DNA of 64,000 nt from Streptomyces sp. NL15-2K (GCF_030551255.1 NZ_CP130630.1:1922001-1986000); one strand, 5' to 3'; shown: positions 8,776 through 18,542, counted from the first letter of the stretch. Notes: generated from the letters alone by a model not told the origin. Numbers and translations are program-made.

Positions 8776-11700
8776 AGCTCTCCCTCTTCGCGCACGGCGG
8801 CTGCCGGGGCCGTGCCCAGGTGCTCGGCAAGCTTGAGAATCGTGTCGTTGGCGTACAGGTCTCGGAGCTTCAGCTCGCCCCCCAGGTCGCGCTGGAGCAG
8901 GCGCACCAGCTTCATGGCGGCCAGTGAGTTGCCGCCGACGGCGAAGAAGCTGTCGGTCGTGCCGATCGCGCCGGCCGGGCGGTCGAGGACCCGCGCCCAC
9001 ACCTCGGCCAGGGCCCGCTCGGTGTCGGTCGCGGGCGCCACGTAGGTGCCCTGGAACTCCACGGGCGGCAGCCGGTCGGCGACGAGCTTGCCGTTGGGGC
9101 TCAGTGGCAGGGCGTCCAGGACCCGGTAGCCGGTCGGCAGCATGTACTCCGGCAGCACTCGCGCCAGCTCCGCGGTCACCGCCTCCGCGAGGGTGGGCGG
9201 CTCGGCAGGGCTTTCGGGGGCCCGCCGGGCCTCCTCGTCGACCGCGCCGACCGCGAGGGCGTACACGGTGCGGTCGGTGGGCGTCAGGCCCAGCGGGCAG
9301 GCGCCCAGGCCGTCGGCGTCCAGCCGCTCCGCGAGCCGCTGGAAGAGGAACCCGGCCGACAGCAGGTGCTCGGCCGTCGCCTCACCCTCCAGCGTGAGCA
9401 GGCAACGGGCCCGGCTCAGGACGGCGTGGGCATCGCCGGTCCGGTCGAAGACCGGCACCGCGGCCAGGTCGTAGGCGTGGCCTCCTCCGGGTTCGGCGAA
9501 CTCCGTGCCACCGGCCTCCCGGATCCGGCAGACCGACTCCAGCGGCGCGGGGCGGAATCCGCCGGCGGCGCCGAGGAGCACACGGCACACCCCGGTGTGC
9601 TCCGCGTCCAGCGGCCGCTCCTCGGGCACCACCCGGTACGGGATGCCGCTCGCGTTCAGTGCCTCGGTGAGCAGGGCCAGCATGTGCCCTGCCTCCAGCA
9701 GCGCCAGCCGCCGCGAACGGGCCTCGTAGAGCGGGGTGATGGCGGGCCAGTGGACGACGAGCTGCAGCTCGCTGCCGTGGCCGTCCGACCAGGCGGCGAC
9801 CGCGTCCAGGTCGTGGGCCGCCAGTTCCCCGGTCAACGGGTGGAAGTAGAGGTGCCCCTCGGGGGTGTGCAGGAACGTGCGGACCGGGTATGTGCTGCCG
9901 GCCGACGGGTAGCGGTACTTGGGTAGCGCACGGTTGGGGAGGTGCGTTGCGGACAGAACGCCGAGAACGGCGGCGAGGTCTGCTTCACCGAGGGGGGTGG
10001 TGGCGGCTTCTGCGCGGAGGGTGGTGCCGGCTTCTCCGAGTGCCTCCCTGAACCGCTTGCCGATCAGGGCCGGGTCGACGGGCGCGTCCAGGAAGTGCCG
10101 GTAACTCTTGGCGCGTGTGTACGTCGCCGGGTCCTGGCTCAGCTCCAGGGCGAGCCGCGGCTCCGCACCGTCGAGCAGCCCGGGCGCGCTCAGGAGGAAC
10201 TCCTGCCGGTCCACGCCCTTCGCCGCGCCTTCAGTCCCCGGGGCGGGCACCAGATAGGCGACCAGTCGGTCCTGAGTGTCGTCCTTCTGCACCCGGGCGA
10301 CAGCGTTGTCGACACCCGGCAGATGACTCAACTTGGCGGCGATCTCCTCCAGTTCGACGCGGTAGCCGTTGAGTTTGACCTGGAAGTCGTCACGGCCGAG
10401 GAACTCGATCCACCCCTGCCGCGTCCACCGCCCCAGATCACCCGTGCGATACAACCGCCCCAGCTCAGGATGCTCGAAGAACCGCTCAGCGGTCCGTTCC
10501 TCGTCCCTCCAGTAGCCCAGGGCCACACCCGCTCCCCCGATGTGGATCTCCCCCGCGACACCGACCGGACAATGCTCACCCCGGCCGTTCAGCACATACA
10601 TCCGCTGACCCGGCATCGCCGTCCCGTACGGGATACTCGCCCACTCCGGGTCCACCCGCTCGACCTCATGCCAGATCGACCAGATGCTGCCCTCGGTCGC
10701 ACCACCCAGACTCATCACCGTCGCCTCAGCGGACAACCGCTTCAGCCGGTCCGGGAGTTGGGTGGGGATCCAGTCACCCGACATCAACACCACACGCAAC
10801 GGCTCCAGCGACGTCTCCCCGGCCTCGTCGGCCAGCAGACCCGCCAGCTGCGGCACGCTGTTCCACACCGTCACCCGGTGCTCACGCACCAACCCCAGCC
10901 AGTGCGAGGGGTTCTTCGTCTCCTCCTGAACCGGGAACACGATCGCACCGCCCGCGGCCAGCACACCGAACAGGTCGTACACCGACAGATCGAAACTCAG
11001 CTCCGACAACGCCAGCACACGATCGTCCGGCCCGACCCCGAAACGGTCGTTGACCGACCGCAGCGTGTTCACCGCACCCCGGTGACTGATCGTCACCCCC
11101 TTCGGACGCCCCGTCGAACCCGACGTGAAGATCACATACGCCACATCATCCGGACCCACCACCGGCAGCCCGCCCTCCGGCGCCTCACCGGCCAGCAGAT
11201 CCTCCACCACCAGCACCCGGCACCCAGCACCCAGCCCGGCCACCTCCGGCCGCACCGCCTGCCCCCGCGACACCAGCACCACCCCCGCACCCGCCTGCTC
11301 GAGGACCTCGGCGAGTCGTCCGCCGGGCCACTCGACGTTCAGCGGGACGTAGGCGGCAGCGGACTTCATCACGGCGAGGGTGCCGACGACCTGGAGGTAG
11401 CCCTTCTCCGCGAGCACGCCGACGACGCGGGGCTCGTCCGGGAGGGTGCCGGGCGTCGACAGGACGCGGGCGAGGCGCTCAGAGTCGTCGTACAGCTCGC
11501 CGTAGGTGTGGCTGCGACCGGTGCCCGCATCGATGACGGCCACCGCGGCGCGACGGCCTGCGTGCAACCCGGCCTCGTACAGGCCGAAGAGGGTCTCGCC
11601 GGAGTCCAGCGCCTCACCGGTGGCGTTGGCCGCCTCGATGAGGGCGAGGTCGGTCGCGGGCACCGGCAGGGACGGGAACGCGGCGGTCTCCCAGTCGAGT

Positions 11701-14700
11701 TCGGCCAGATCCTCGATGAGCCGGCAGTAGGCGTCGTGCATGGCGTCGAGGACGGCCGGGTCGAAGAGCTGCTCGACGTAGTCCCACTCGGCGACGAAGC
11801 CCTCCTGCGTCTCGTACGCCTTGTTGTCGAGCCACACCTGCGGTGTCTGGGAGATGGAGTGGTCGACACCCTGGTACGTGTCGTTCAACACGAGTTCGAA
11901 CATGCCGGCGTCGGCCGGGGCGCCCAGGGTGCTGGTGAGGACGACCGGGGCCACGATCTTGTTGAGGGGCATGGACTGGCGGGTCTTCAGCAGTCGCTGG
12001 AAGTCGACACCGTCGAAGAGGTTGTGCTCGATGTCGTGGAGCAGGTCGCCGTGGACGCGGCGCAGGGTGTCGGAGATGACGGTGTCGTGTTCGGTGCGGT
12101 GGTCGAAGAGTTCCAGGACGGTGAAGTCGCCGATGACGCCGTTGATGTCGGGGTGCAGGGGCAGCCGGTTGAACAGGGTGAGGTTGACGCACAGCCGGTC
12201 CTGGCCGCTCCAGTGACCGAGCACCCGTCCGAACAGTTCCACGACGAGCGCCGTCGGGCTGATGCCGTGACGGCGACATCGGTCGGTCAGTTTTTCCCAG
12301 ACGGCGGCGGGGACGACCCGGCTCTTGCGCCGGAAAACAGGGGTGTCGACGCTCGACGGGTGGGCCCGCAGCGGCAGCCGGAGGTCGAGCTGGTAGTCGT
12401 CGGCCTTGTCCTCCCAGTACTGCTGGGCCTGGGTCAGCAGGTCGCTGTCGCGGACCTTCTCGTACTGCAGGACGTAGTCGCGGTAGCTGACGCCGAGGTC
12501 GGGCAGACAGCGCTCGGGGTCGGCGTAGAGCTGCGCCCACTCGCCGAAGAGGATCTCGAAGCTCGCCATGTCGATGACAAGGGCGTCGAAGCTGATGTGC
12601 AGCCGGAAGACACCATCGAGGCGGCTCAGCACGATGTCGAACAGGGGGTAGCGCTCCGGGTCGTACAGCTTGTGGGTGTAGCGGCCGCGCAGCTCCTCCA
12701 GTTCGGTCTCGTCGCGCAGGTCGTGGAACGGGACGCGGTGGTACGGGACCTCGCGCAGGAAGCGCTGCTGCCCGTCGGTGAAGACGGTGCGCAGGGCGAG
12801 ATGGCGTCCGATGAGCCGGTTGAACGCGGTCTCCAGCCGTTCGTGGTCGATGCTGCCGTAGCGGAACTCGCTGTAGACGTGCGTCGAGACGTTGCTGAGC
12901 TCGAAGTTGTGGAAGCGGCCCAGGTAGTAGGTCTGCTGGACGTTGGTGAGCGGGAACGGCTCGTAGAGGTGCTCGGTGTCGGTGCCGTCGAGGACATGGT
13001 CGCGGTAGGCGAAGCTCCCGAGGCTCGCGGCGACGAGCGGGGCGAGCCGCCGGACCGTCTTCTCTCGGAAGACGTCGCGGATACGGATGTCGCAGCCCAG
13101 CTCGCTGTTGATGCGGTTGACGAGTTTGATACCCAGGATGCTGTTGCCGCCGGCCTGGAAGAAGTCGTCGGTGACGCCCACGGTCCGGCGGGTCGCGCCG
13201 GTGCCGCCCAGCACCTCGGACCACAGCTCGCACAGGCGGCTCTCCAGCTCGCCGGCGGGGGCGACATACCCCTCGGTGAGGAACTCGCCGGGGTCCGGCA
13301 GCGCCCCGCGGTCGGTCTTGCCGTTGGCGTTCAGCGGCATGCTGTCGAGCGGGACGAACACCGTCGGCATCATGTAGTCGGGCAGCAGCCCGGCCAGATG
13401 GCGCCGCAGGTCCTCCCGGTCGGGCGGTTCGGGGGCCACGTAGTAGACGACGAGATAGCGGGCCTCGTCGGCGGACGGGTCGGTGTCACCGGGTGCGCTG
13501 GGCGGTTGGTGGACGAGGACCAGGCTCTGCTCGACGGCGGGGTGGGCGGTCAGCGCGCTCTCGATCTCGCCGAGTTCGATGCGGTGTCCGCGCAGCTTGA
13601 TCTGGAAGTCGTTGCGGCCGATGAACTCCAGTGCGCCGTCCGGGAGCGCGCTCACCAGGTCACCGGTGCGGTAGAGGCGCTCCTCAGGTACGACGGGGCC
13701 GGTGCCGTCGGTCGCGGGCGGCGGGGTGACGAACCGGCTCGCGGTCAGTTCCGGTGCGTTCAGGTAGCCGCGGGCCAGACCGGTGCCGGCGATGCACAGC
13801 TCGCCCACGACCCCCGGGGGCAGCGGTTGCAGTTCCTCGTCGAGGACGTAGCAGCGGGTGTTGGCGACGGGGGTGCCGATCAGCGGGCGGGGGTCGTCGG
13901 GGGTGAGGAGGCGGCGCGTGGACCATACGGTGGTCTCCGTCGGGCCGTACACGTTCCAGCACTGGTCCACGGTGGCGGCGAGGTCGGCGGCGAGCTGCGG
14001 GGGCAAGGCCTCGCCGCCGCACAGGGCGCGCACGGGCAGCCGTTTGCCGCCGAGGTTCTGGAGGATCAGATGCCACAGGGACGGCGTCGCCTGGACGACG
14101 GAGACGCCGTCCGCGATCAGTTCGACGAGACGGGCGACGTCGAGCAGGTCGGTGCGGCCGGCCAGGACGACGGTGCCGCCGTGCAGGAGCGGCATGTACA
14201 GCTCCAGCGTGGAGATGTCGAAGGCGACGGTGGTCACGGCCAGCATGCGCTCACCGCGTCGGAAGCCGACACTGCGCCCGATGTCCTGGGCGATGTTGAG
14301 GTAGCTGTGGTGCTCCACGGCGACGCCCTTGGGGCGGCCGGTGGTGCCGGAGGTGTAGATGACGTAGGCGAGGTCGGAACCGGTGACCCGTACGTCGAGG
14401 TCGGCTCCGTCGCAGGCGGCCGCCACGGCCTGTACGTCATCGGCGTCGGCGAGGACGACGGGGACGCCCGGGGCGATGTCGTCCAGGCCGGTGTGGTGCG
14501 CGGTGTCACTGAGGATCAGGACGGGCCGGCTGTCGGCGAGGATCGCGGCGGTGCGGCGCGCGGGTGAGCCGAGGTCCAGCGGGACGTAGGCACAGCCCAG
14601 TTTGAGCACGGCCAGCGCGGCGACGAGCAGATGCTCGGTGCGGTCCAGGTACAGCGCGATCAGATCCCCCGGGCGGGGGTCGTGGCGCTCCTGGAGCAGC

Positions 14701-15956
14701 CTGGCGAAACGATTCGCTGCCTCGTTGAACTCCCGGTAGGTCAGGGTCGTACCGCCGTGGACGACGGCGGCCGCGTCGGGCTGCCGCGCGGCCTGCTCCT
14801 CCATCACCCGGTGCAGGGGCCGGTCGTCGTACGGGGCCCTGGTCTCGCGCGCCTGCGCCGCCAGGGCGTGCCGCAGCGTGCCGGGCAGGCACAGCACGTC
14901 GCCGAAAGCGGCGGCGCCTTGCTCGAACCGCTCTAACCGGGCGAGGAAGGCGTCGACGTATTCGCGCAGCACGGCGAGGAACGGCAGCCCTGCCGGAGCC
15001 TCCATCTCCAGCCGGCCACTGCCGACGCAGCGCAGGACCAGGAGGGTGTCCTCGGACTGCGCGGCCCCGTCGGCGTCCACGAGAACCCGCGGCGGACGCG
15101 CCTTTGAAAAGACCTCCCCGAATTCATAGAAGGCATTCTGCGGAGCCCGATACAGCGGATCGTTGAGCTGATCCAGAAGTTCTCGGTGACGCATTCCCCG
15201 ATCGATGTTCAGGTATTTACGTATTCGCCCGGAGGACGTGTGCACGTCGTGGACGTAGATCCCGGACTTCCGGGAGTTCCATACCATCTGCAAGGCCAGG
15301 GAAAGCAATTCGAGACGGTCAGGCGCGAGCGGGACCGAGGTGGCGGACGGAAAGTGCAGGATTTCCCTCTTCCTGGCGGTCTCCGCGATATCGGGACCGA
15401 TGGCCTCGACCAGATCGAAGCGGTCCTCGGCACGGTCGGCGACGCGCGCCCGGGCCGCCAGCGCCTCGGCCGCGTGCTCCATCCGCAACAGCTCGGGGAG
15501 GTCGTCCCGGCACTCATCCACTGACTCGGCCGCAAGGGAGGTGTGGCCTTCACGGGAGAGGCGGATCACCGCGTCGACACAGGCGTCAAGAACCACCCCG
15601 TGCGGATCGCCGACGGCACAGGTCCCGCCCACCAGCACATCTCCGCCGGTCAGCCGCACGGTGCAGCGCGCCTCGGGAAGGGCACCGAAGGCCCGCAGCC
15701 CAGGCGTCAGCACCGGCACATCCGGGCGACGGGCGGCGCCGACGGCGGACCCCACGACATAGTCGAGGCGCCGGTCCACGAGCGTGTCATCGCTGATGAC
15801 GCCCGTGTTGTGGGTCATCCGCGTCCGCCACTCGGTCGGCCCCACCGGGTCGTCGTCCAGCATCCAGACGAAATGCCCGGCGTCCGCCAAGTACTCCGCT
15901 ATTTCCTGCCCGAGCCGGCCGAGTTCCGATCCGACCAGCACGTGAAGAATTTTCAC
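8772..15956 (-). CDS. Nonribosomal peptide synthetase, Gly-Cys with thiazoline oxidase
   Basis: About 2,394 residues from the GTG at 15956, chosen because the encoded VKILHVLVGSELG looks like a folded start; an in-frame codon at 16007 adds only a low-complexity leader. Residues 1-about 400 match no family I can name. Then A1 (A3 motif YVIYTSGTTGRPKG near 530) with pocket D-I-L-Q-L-G-V-V-W, the glycine code; carrier GGNSI near 938; Cy domain with DALVIDMAS (DxxxxDxxS) near 1122; A2 with exact cysteine code D-L-Y-N-L-S-L-I-W near 1747; an FMN-dependent McbC-like oxidase inserted between A8 and A10 (RYPSAGSTYPV near 2014); carrier GGNSL near 2342. Predicted product: glycyl-thiazole passed to the downstream NRPS, whose start codon overlaps this stop. 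It is the first gene of the pair; no thioesterase is present. Confidence 0.95.
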   Translation of the reverse strand: MKILHVLVGSELGRLGQEIAEYLADAGHFVWMLDDDPVGPTEWRTRMTHNTGVISDDTLVDRRLDYVVGSAVGAARRPDVPVLTPGLRAFGALPEARCTVRLTGGDVLVGGTCAVGDPHGVVLDACVDAVIRLSREGHTSLAAESVDECRDDLPELLRMEHAAEALAARARVADRAEDRFDLVEAIGPDIAETARKREILHFPSATSVPLAPDRLELLSLALQMVWNSRKSGIYVHDVHTSSGRIRKYLNIDRGMRHRELLDQLNDPLYRAPQNAFYEFGEVFSKARPPRVLVDADGAAQSEDTLLVLRCVGSGRLEMEAPAGLPFLAVLREYVDAFLARLERFEQGAAAFGDVLCLPGTLRHALAAQARETRAPYDDRPLHRVMEEQAARQPDAAAVVHGGTTLTYREFNEAANRFARLLQERHDPRPGDLIALYLDRTEHLLVAALAVLKLGCAYVPLDLGSPARRTAAILADSRPVLILSDTAHHTGLDDIAPGVPVVLADADDVQAVAAACDGADLDVRVTGSDLAYVIYTSGTTGRPKGVAVEHHSYLNIAQDIGRSVGFRRGERMLAVTTVAFDISTLELYMPLLHGGTVVLAGRTDLLDVARLVELIADGVSVVQATPSLWHLILQNLGGKRLPVRALCGGEALPPQLAADLAATVDQCWNVYGPTETTVWSTRRLLTPDDPRPLIGTPVANTRCYVLDEELQPLPPGVVGELCIAGTGLARGYLNAPELTASRFVTPPPATDGTGPVVPEERLYRTGDLVSALPDGALEFIGRNDFQIKLRGHRIELGEIESALTAHPAVEQSLVLVHQPPSAPGDTDPSADEARYLVVYYVAPEPPDREDLRRHLAGLLPDYMMPTVFVPLDSMPLNANGKTDRGALPDPGEFLTEGYVAPAGELESRLCELWSEVLGGTGATRRTVGVTDDFFQAGGNSILGIKLVNRINSELGCDIRIRDVFREKTVRRLAPLVAASLGSFAYRDHVLDGTDTEHLYEPFPLTNVQQTYYLGRFHNFELSNVSTHVYSEFRYGSIDHERLETAFNRLIGRHLALRTVFTDGQQRFLREVPYHRVPFHDLRDETELEELRGRYTHKLYDPERYPLFDIVLSRLDGVFRLHISFDALVIDMASFEILFGEWAQLYADPERCLPDLGVSYRDYVLQYEKVRDSDLLTQAQQYWEDKADDYQLDLRLPLRAHPSSVDTPVFRRKSRVVPAAVWEKLTDRCRRHGISPTALVVELFGRVLGHWSGQDRLCVNLTLFNRLPLHPDINGVIGDFTVLELFDHRTEHDTVISDTLRRVHGDLLHDIEHNLFDGVDFQRLLKTRQSMPLNKIVAPVVLTSTLGAPADAGMFELVLNDTYQGVDHSISQTPQVWLDNKAYETQEGFVAEWDYVEQLFDPAVLDAMHDAYCRLIEDLAELDWETAAFPSLPVPATDLALIEAANATGEALDSGETLFGLYEAGLHAGRRAAVAVIDAGTGRSHTYGELYDDSERLARVLSTPGTLPDEPRVVGVLAEKGYLQVVGTLAVMKSAAAYVPLNVEWPGGRLAEVLEQAGAGVVLVSRGQAVRPEVAGLGAGCRVLVVEDLLAGEAPEGGLPVVGPDDVAYVIFTSGSTGRPKGVTISHRGAVNTLRSVNDRFGVGPDDRVLALSELSFDLSVYDLFGVLAAGGAIVFPVQEETKNPSHWLGLVREHRVTVWNSVPQLAGLLADEAGETSLEPLRVVLMSGDWIPTQLPDRLKRLSAEATVMSLGGATEGSIWSIWHEVERVDPEWASIPYGTAMPGQRMYVLNGRGEHCPVGVAGEIHIGGAGVALGYWRDEERTAERFFEHPELGRLYRTGDLGRWTRQGWIEFLGRDDFQVKLNGYRVELEEIAAKLSHLPGVDNAVARVQKDDTQDRLVAYLVPAPGTEGAAKGVDRQEFLLSAPGLLDGAEPRLALELSQDPATYTRAKSYRHFLDAPVDPALIGKRFREALGEAGTTLRAEAATTPLGEADLAAVLGVLSATHLPNRALPKYRYPSAGSTYPVRTFLHTPEGHLYFHPLTGELAAHDLDAVAAWSDGHGSELQLVVHWPAITPLYEARSRRLALLEAGHMLALLTEALNASGIPYRVVPEERPLDAEHTGVCRVLLGAAGGFRPAPLESVCRIREAGGTEFAEPGGGHAYDLAAVPVFDRTGDAHAVLSRARCLLTLEGEATAEHLLSAGFLFQRLAERLDADGLGACPLGLTPTDRTVYALAVGAVDEEARRAPESPAEPPTLAEAVTAELARVLPEYMLPTGYRVLDALPLSPNGKLVADRLPPVEFQGTYVAPATDTERALAEVWARVLDRPAGAIGTTDSFFAVGGNSLAAMKLVRLLQRDLGGELKLRDLYANDTILKLAEHLGTAPAAAVREEGEL
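10351..11303 (-). repeat. Cys adenylation-domain block, copy 2
   Basis: Partner of 1439-2391, located in the Cys A domain of the upstream NRPS. Immediately after A8 this copy diverges into the inserted oxidase, whereas the other copy runs on as an ordinary A domain. Confidence 0.9.
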
Positions 15957-16545
15957 CTTGGCCCTGCCCCTGCCTCGACTACAGCAGCACGCAGAGGCCC
16001 AGCACAATGCACCCCCGTGTGCCTTTCAGTAAGCGCAACGCACCTATCCCGGCCGACTGGACGGGTTATCTTTCTCCCCCGCCGTCGAGATACGTGCAAC
16101 AACCATGGAGAGGCTTTCATTGCAATCAATGGCACGTCAAGGAAACGTTTCGGTCAGGCAAACCAGAGAGATCCATAAGATTTGCTTCGAATGCTCATCA
16201 GGATTACTTATGAATAGGTGTGGAGATTGCGCCACCGCCGGGAGGGGTCGTTGAGTCGGCGTCCAGCGGGCCGACCTCGGAATGGCCAGCTCCGAAAGGC
16301 GTCTCGCCTGGCCGACGTGGGCCGACTGAGCCGTCCCGATCAAGCCGTCGGGCTCGGTCGGTCTGAATCGGGCGAGTAGCGCACCGTGAACGTCTGTCAC
16401 GTCTCGAAGTCGTCGGCCGACGGTCCGCCGAGGCGCGCGGCCGTCTCTATCGCTGAGGCGGAGAACAACGCCGCCACCGTTCGTGCGACGGGGCTGTGAC
16501 GTCACCGAGGTGATCAGCCGAGGCGGGCCCAAATCACCGTGACGC
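15957..16545. other. Region upstream of the NRPS operon
   Basis: No gene is supported here. Roughly 16040-16215 is clearly less GC-rich than its surroundings, as expected for the promoter region of the minus-strand NRPS genes. On the minus strand a TTGACG hexamer occurs near 16138, but I cannot place a convincing -10 box, so no promoter is asserted. The open frame at 16137-16532 lacks any recognisable motif. Confidence 0.4.
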
Positions 16546-16821
16546 GCATCCGGTAAGGCGCGGATCCGCGGCCGAACTCACAGACTGCGCGGCATGCTCG
16601 CGGTCTACCCGGTAGGGGGCTGGTGGAAGGCCAACAAGCGCACCGACCGGATCAGTCTGCCGGTCAGCTACGCCCTTCTGGTCTCCTTGCGCACCCCGGG
16701 CGTCTCCACCGACCTGTACACACCCATCGCCACCCAGCTCGGCGTGCCGGTCGATGTAGCGCCCGCCGCCCGGACCGAGGTCGTCGACGGCATCCCTGTC
16801 CAAATGGAGTTCGGCTGGTGA
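16546..16821 (+). pseudogene. C-terminal fragment of a larger protein (possibly an S8-type peptidase)
   Basis: The open frame from just after a TGA at 16540 to the TGA at 16819-16821 encodes a well-folded-looking tail containing LAVYPVGGWWK, then RTDRISLPVSYALLVSLRTP and DLYTPIA. The composition (a tail motif with no start region, no RBS before the internal ATG at 16594) suggests the end of a long protein whose 5' part was lost. The motif reminds me of the C-terminal tails of large subtilisin-like peptidases found in accessory islands, but this is memory-based and weak. It lies beside an integrase relic, supporting a decayed mobile region. Confidence 0.4.
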
Positions 16822-16846
16822 GCCGCCACCAGCTCGTGCGACGAAG

Positions 16847-17728
16847 CTAATCCTCGTCCTGTTCATCAGGCTCGGGCGGCTGGTCGTAGGCGCTCAGGAG
16901 CCCCTCGATGCGCTGGTTGTTGATGGACTGCCGGTCATACAGGCACTTCGCGTACCGGGACAACAGAACCTCGACGCTGTTACCGGCCCGCTGGGCAACC
17001 TCAGCCGGGTCGGCCCCCGCGCACAGCCAGGTGGACAGCGCTGAGTGCCGCAGGTCGTACGGCCGTTTCGTGAGCGGGGTGCTGCCCAGGACGGGCGGCA
17101 GGGCGAGGGCGCGGGTCTCGTGCCAGACCCGGTTGTAGGTGGTGTAAGTGATGATCCGGCCCTGTTCGGTGAAGAACAGCCGGCCGTCGTCAGCCGTGCC
17201 GAACGTGGCGACGTGGTCCCTCCACATCGTCACCAGGTGCGGCGGCAACGGCACCACCCGCGTCTCTCCCCGCGGGCGGTTCTTCAGCCCACGCTCGTCG
17301 TGGAACTTGCCGGTGTCGGTCCACCGCTTGCCCGCCTGCGGCAGCGTGCGATGCAGGACCAGCCGACCCCAACCAGTGCGGGGCAGGTGGCAGTCCGGTA
17401 GCGCCACCGCGACCGCCTCCTCCGGACGCAGACCGGCGTAGTACATGCCGGCGAAGAACCCGACCAGCCGACGGCCACGAGCACGCCGATAGCCGCCCAC
17501 GTAGGAAACGGCGTCCAGCAGATCCCGTGCCTGCTGAGGGTTGGCCACGACCCGCGGGTCCACCGCGATGGCCGGCTTGGGCACCCGCCAGCGGATCTTC
17601 TCCAGCGGATGACTGCCCAGCTCGCCCCGCTCCACGGCGTAGTGAGTCGTCACTCTTTCGGTCAGGTGGATGCGAAAAAGGGCCGCCGACGCAGGCCGAT
17701 GTTCGCTCCACTTCCTCCTGCTGTCCAC
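16847..17728 (-). pseudogene. Tyrosine site-specific recombinase (integrase), 5'-truncated
   Basis: The frame gives up to 293 residues of a phage/ICE-type tyrosine integrase. Visible catalytic elements are GLRPEE (first Arg), YDLRHSALSTWL (box II) and GNSVEVLLSRYAKCL with the Tyr nucleophile near the C-terminus. The part before HYAVERGELGSHPLEKIRW, which should be the SAM-like core-binding domain, is replaced by unrelated sequence, so the N-terminal third is missing. The GTG at 17728 is only the first in-frame start, not the native one. The catalytic domain itself looks intact. A second, shorter relic of a related integrase lies at 21536-21650 in the same orientation. Confidence 0.8.
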
Positions 17729-18043
17729 AGCATGTTTCAGGCCGGGACGGAACTGGAATCCGCAACGGAGGAAGGCTGACGCCGCGGGCTGGCGGGGTCG
17801 ATGGCGGCGTGCGGGCCGCAGTGATCGGGCGTCCTGGCCTGGTCAGCGTGGTTGATGGTTCGCGCCCAGTCCGTCGGGGTGTGTGGTCTGTGCCGCATAA
17901 TCCTCGCGTGTCCGAAACTCCCGTCCCGATACGTCGGGATCCGTTCCGGCGGGTACGCCCGCCTGGTCGTCCGCCGACGCCGTCCAGACCGGTCTCCCGT
18001 CCCGGTCACGGCCTCGCTGGTGTGGAGGTTGGTCATCGGCGGA
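17729..18043. other. Non-coding gap between integrase relic and cadI
   Basis: I see no convincing gene. A minus-strand open frame starts with ATG at 18036, five bases after the cadI stop. It begins MTNLHTSEAV but soon becomes low-complexity Arg/Pro sequence with no family resemblance. It could be the first codons of a lost operon partner. Confidence 0.4.
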
Positions 18044-18514
18044 TCAGCAGCAGCCGCCCGCGACGGCCGGTTCCTTCGCGGCGACGGTGACGGCGGTGTC
18101 GGCCGGGCCGACGCAGCAGGTGCTGCCTTGCTGCTTGGCCAGGGAGTCGGCGTCGGCCTTGACGACGTACACCTCCCAGGGTTCCTGGCCGGGGCCGTGG
18201 ACCCAGACCTTGTCCTGGAGGGCGTAGCAGCAGGTGGTGTCGTCTTCCACGTCGGTGGCCAGGCCGGCCTCGCCCAGGCGGGCGGTGGCGGCGTGGACGG
18301 CCTCGGTGCTCTCGACCTCGACGCCGAGGTGGTCCATGCGGGTCGCCTCGCCCGCCGCGCCTTCGATCAGGACGAGCTTGAGCGGGGGCTCGGTGATGGC
18401 GAAGTTGGCGTAGCCGTCGCGGAGTTTGGCGGGCTCGGTGCCGAACAGCTTGCTGTAGAAGGCGACCGAGGCGTTGAGGTCAGGGACGCGGAGGGCGAGC
18501 TGTACGCGGGACAT
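18044..18514 (-). CDS. cadI: CadI/ArsI-family glyoxalase-fold protein
   Basis: 156 residues of the vicinal-oxygen-chelate fold, closely resembling mycobacterial CadI (cadmium-induced protein) and related to ArsI C-As lyases. Seen: MSRVQLALRV start, GYANFAI, DHLGVEV, the vicinal cysteine pair in DDTTCCYALQDKVWV that binds thiophilic metal(loid)s, and a Cys-rich tail ending GGCC. Residue 5 is Gln where ArsI enzymes carry a metal-ligand His, so lyase activity is doubtful and a CadI-like role is more likely. A perfect AAGGAGG ribosome site precedes the ATG at 18514. It is preceded on the same strand by the broken flavoprotein gene, suggesting a former arsenic/cadmium operon. Confidence 0.88.
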   Translation of the reverse strand: MSRVQLALRVPDLNASVAFYSKLFGTEPAKLRDGYANFAITEPPLKLVLIEGAAGEATRMDHLGVEVESTEAVHAATARLGEAGLATDVEDDTTCCYALQDKVWVHGPGQEPWEVYVVKADADSLAKQQGSTCCVGPADTAVTVAAKEPAVAGGCC

Positions 18515-18542
18515 GACGAACCTCCTTGCGTGAGGGGGGAGT

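Noticed and set aside
9942..14567. 1,541-codon plus-strand open frame
   Set aside because: Also antisense to the upstream NRPS; no recognisable motif.
14750..15956. Formyltransferase call for the NRPS N-terminal region
   Set aside because: Tempting because of its place before a Gly A domain, but the HxSLLP-type catalytic motif of formyltransferases is not present.
16137..16532. Minus-strand open frame upstream of the NRPS operon
   Set aside because: No ribosome site, no motif, and it lies in a less GC-rich promoter-like zone.
17737..18036. 99-codon minus-strand frame just after cadI
   Set aside because: Only the first ten residues look protein-like; the rest is low complexity. Kept as a note, not a gene.
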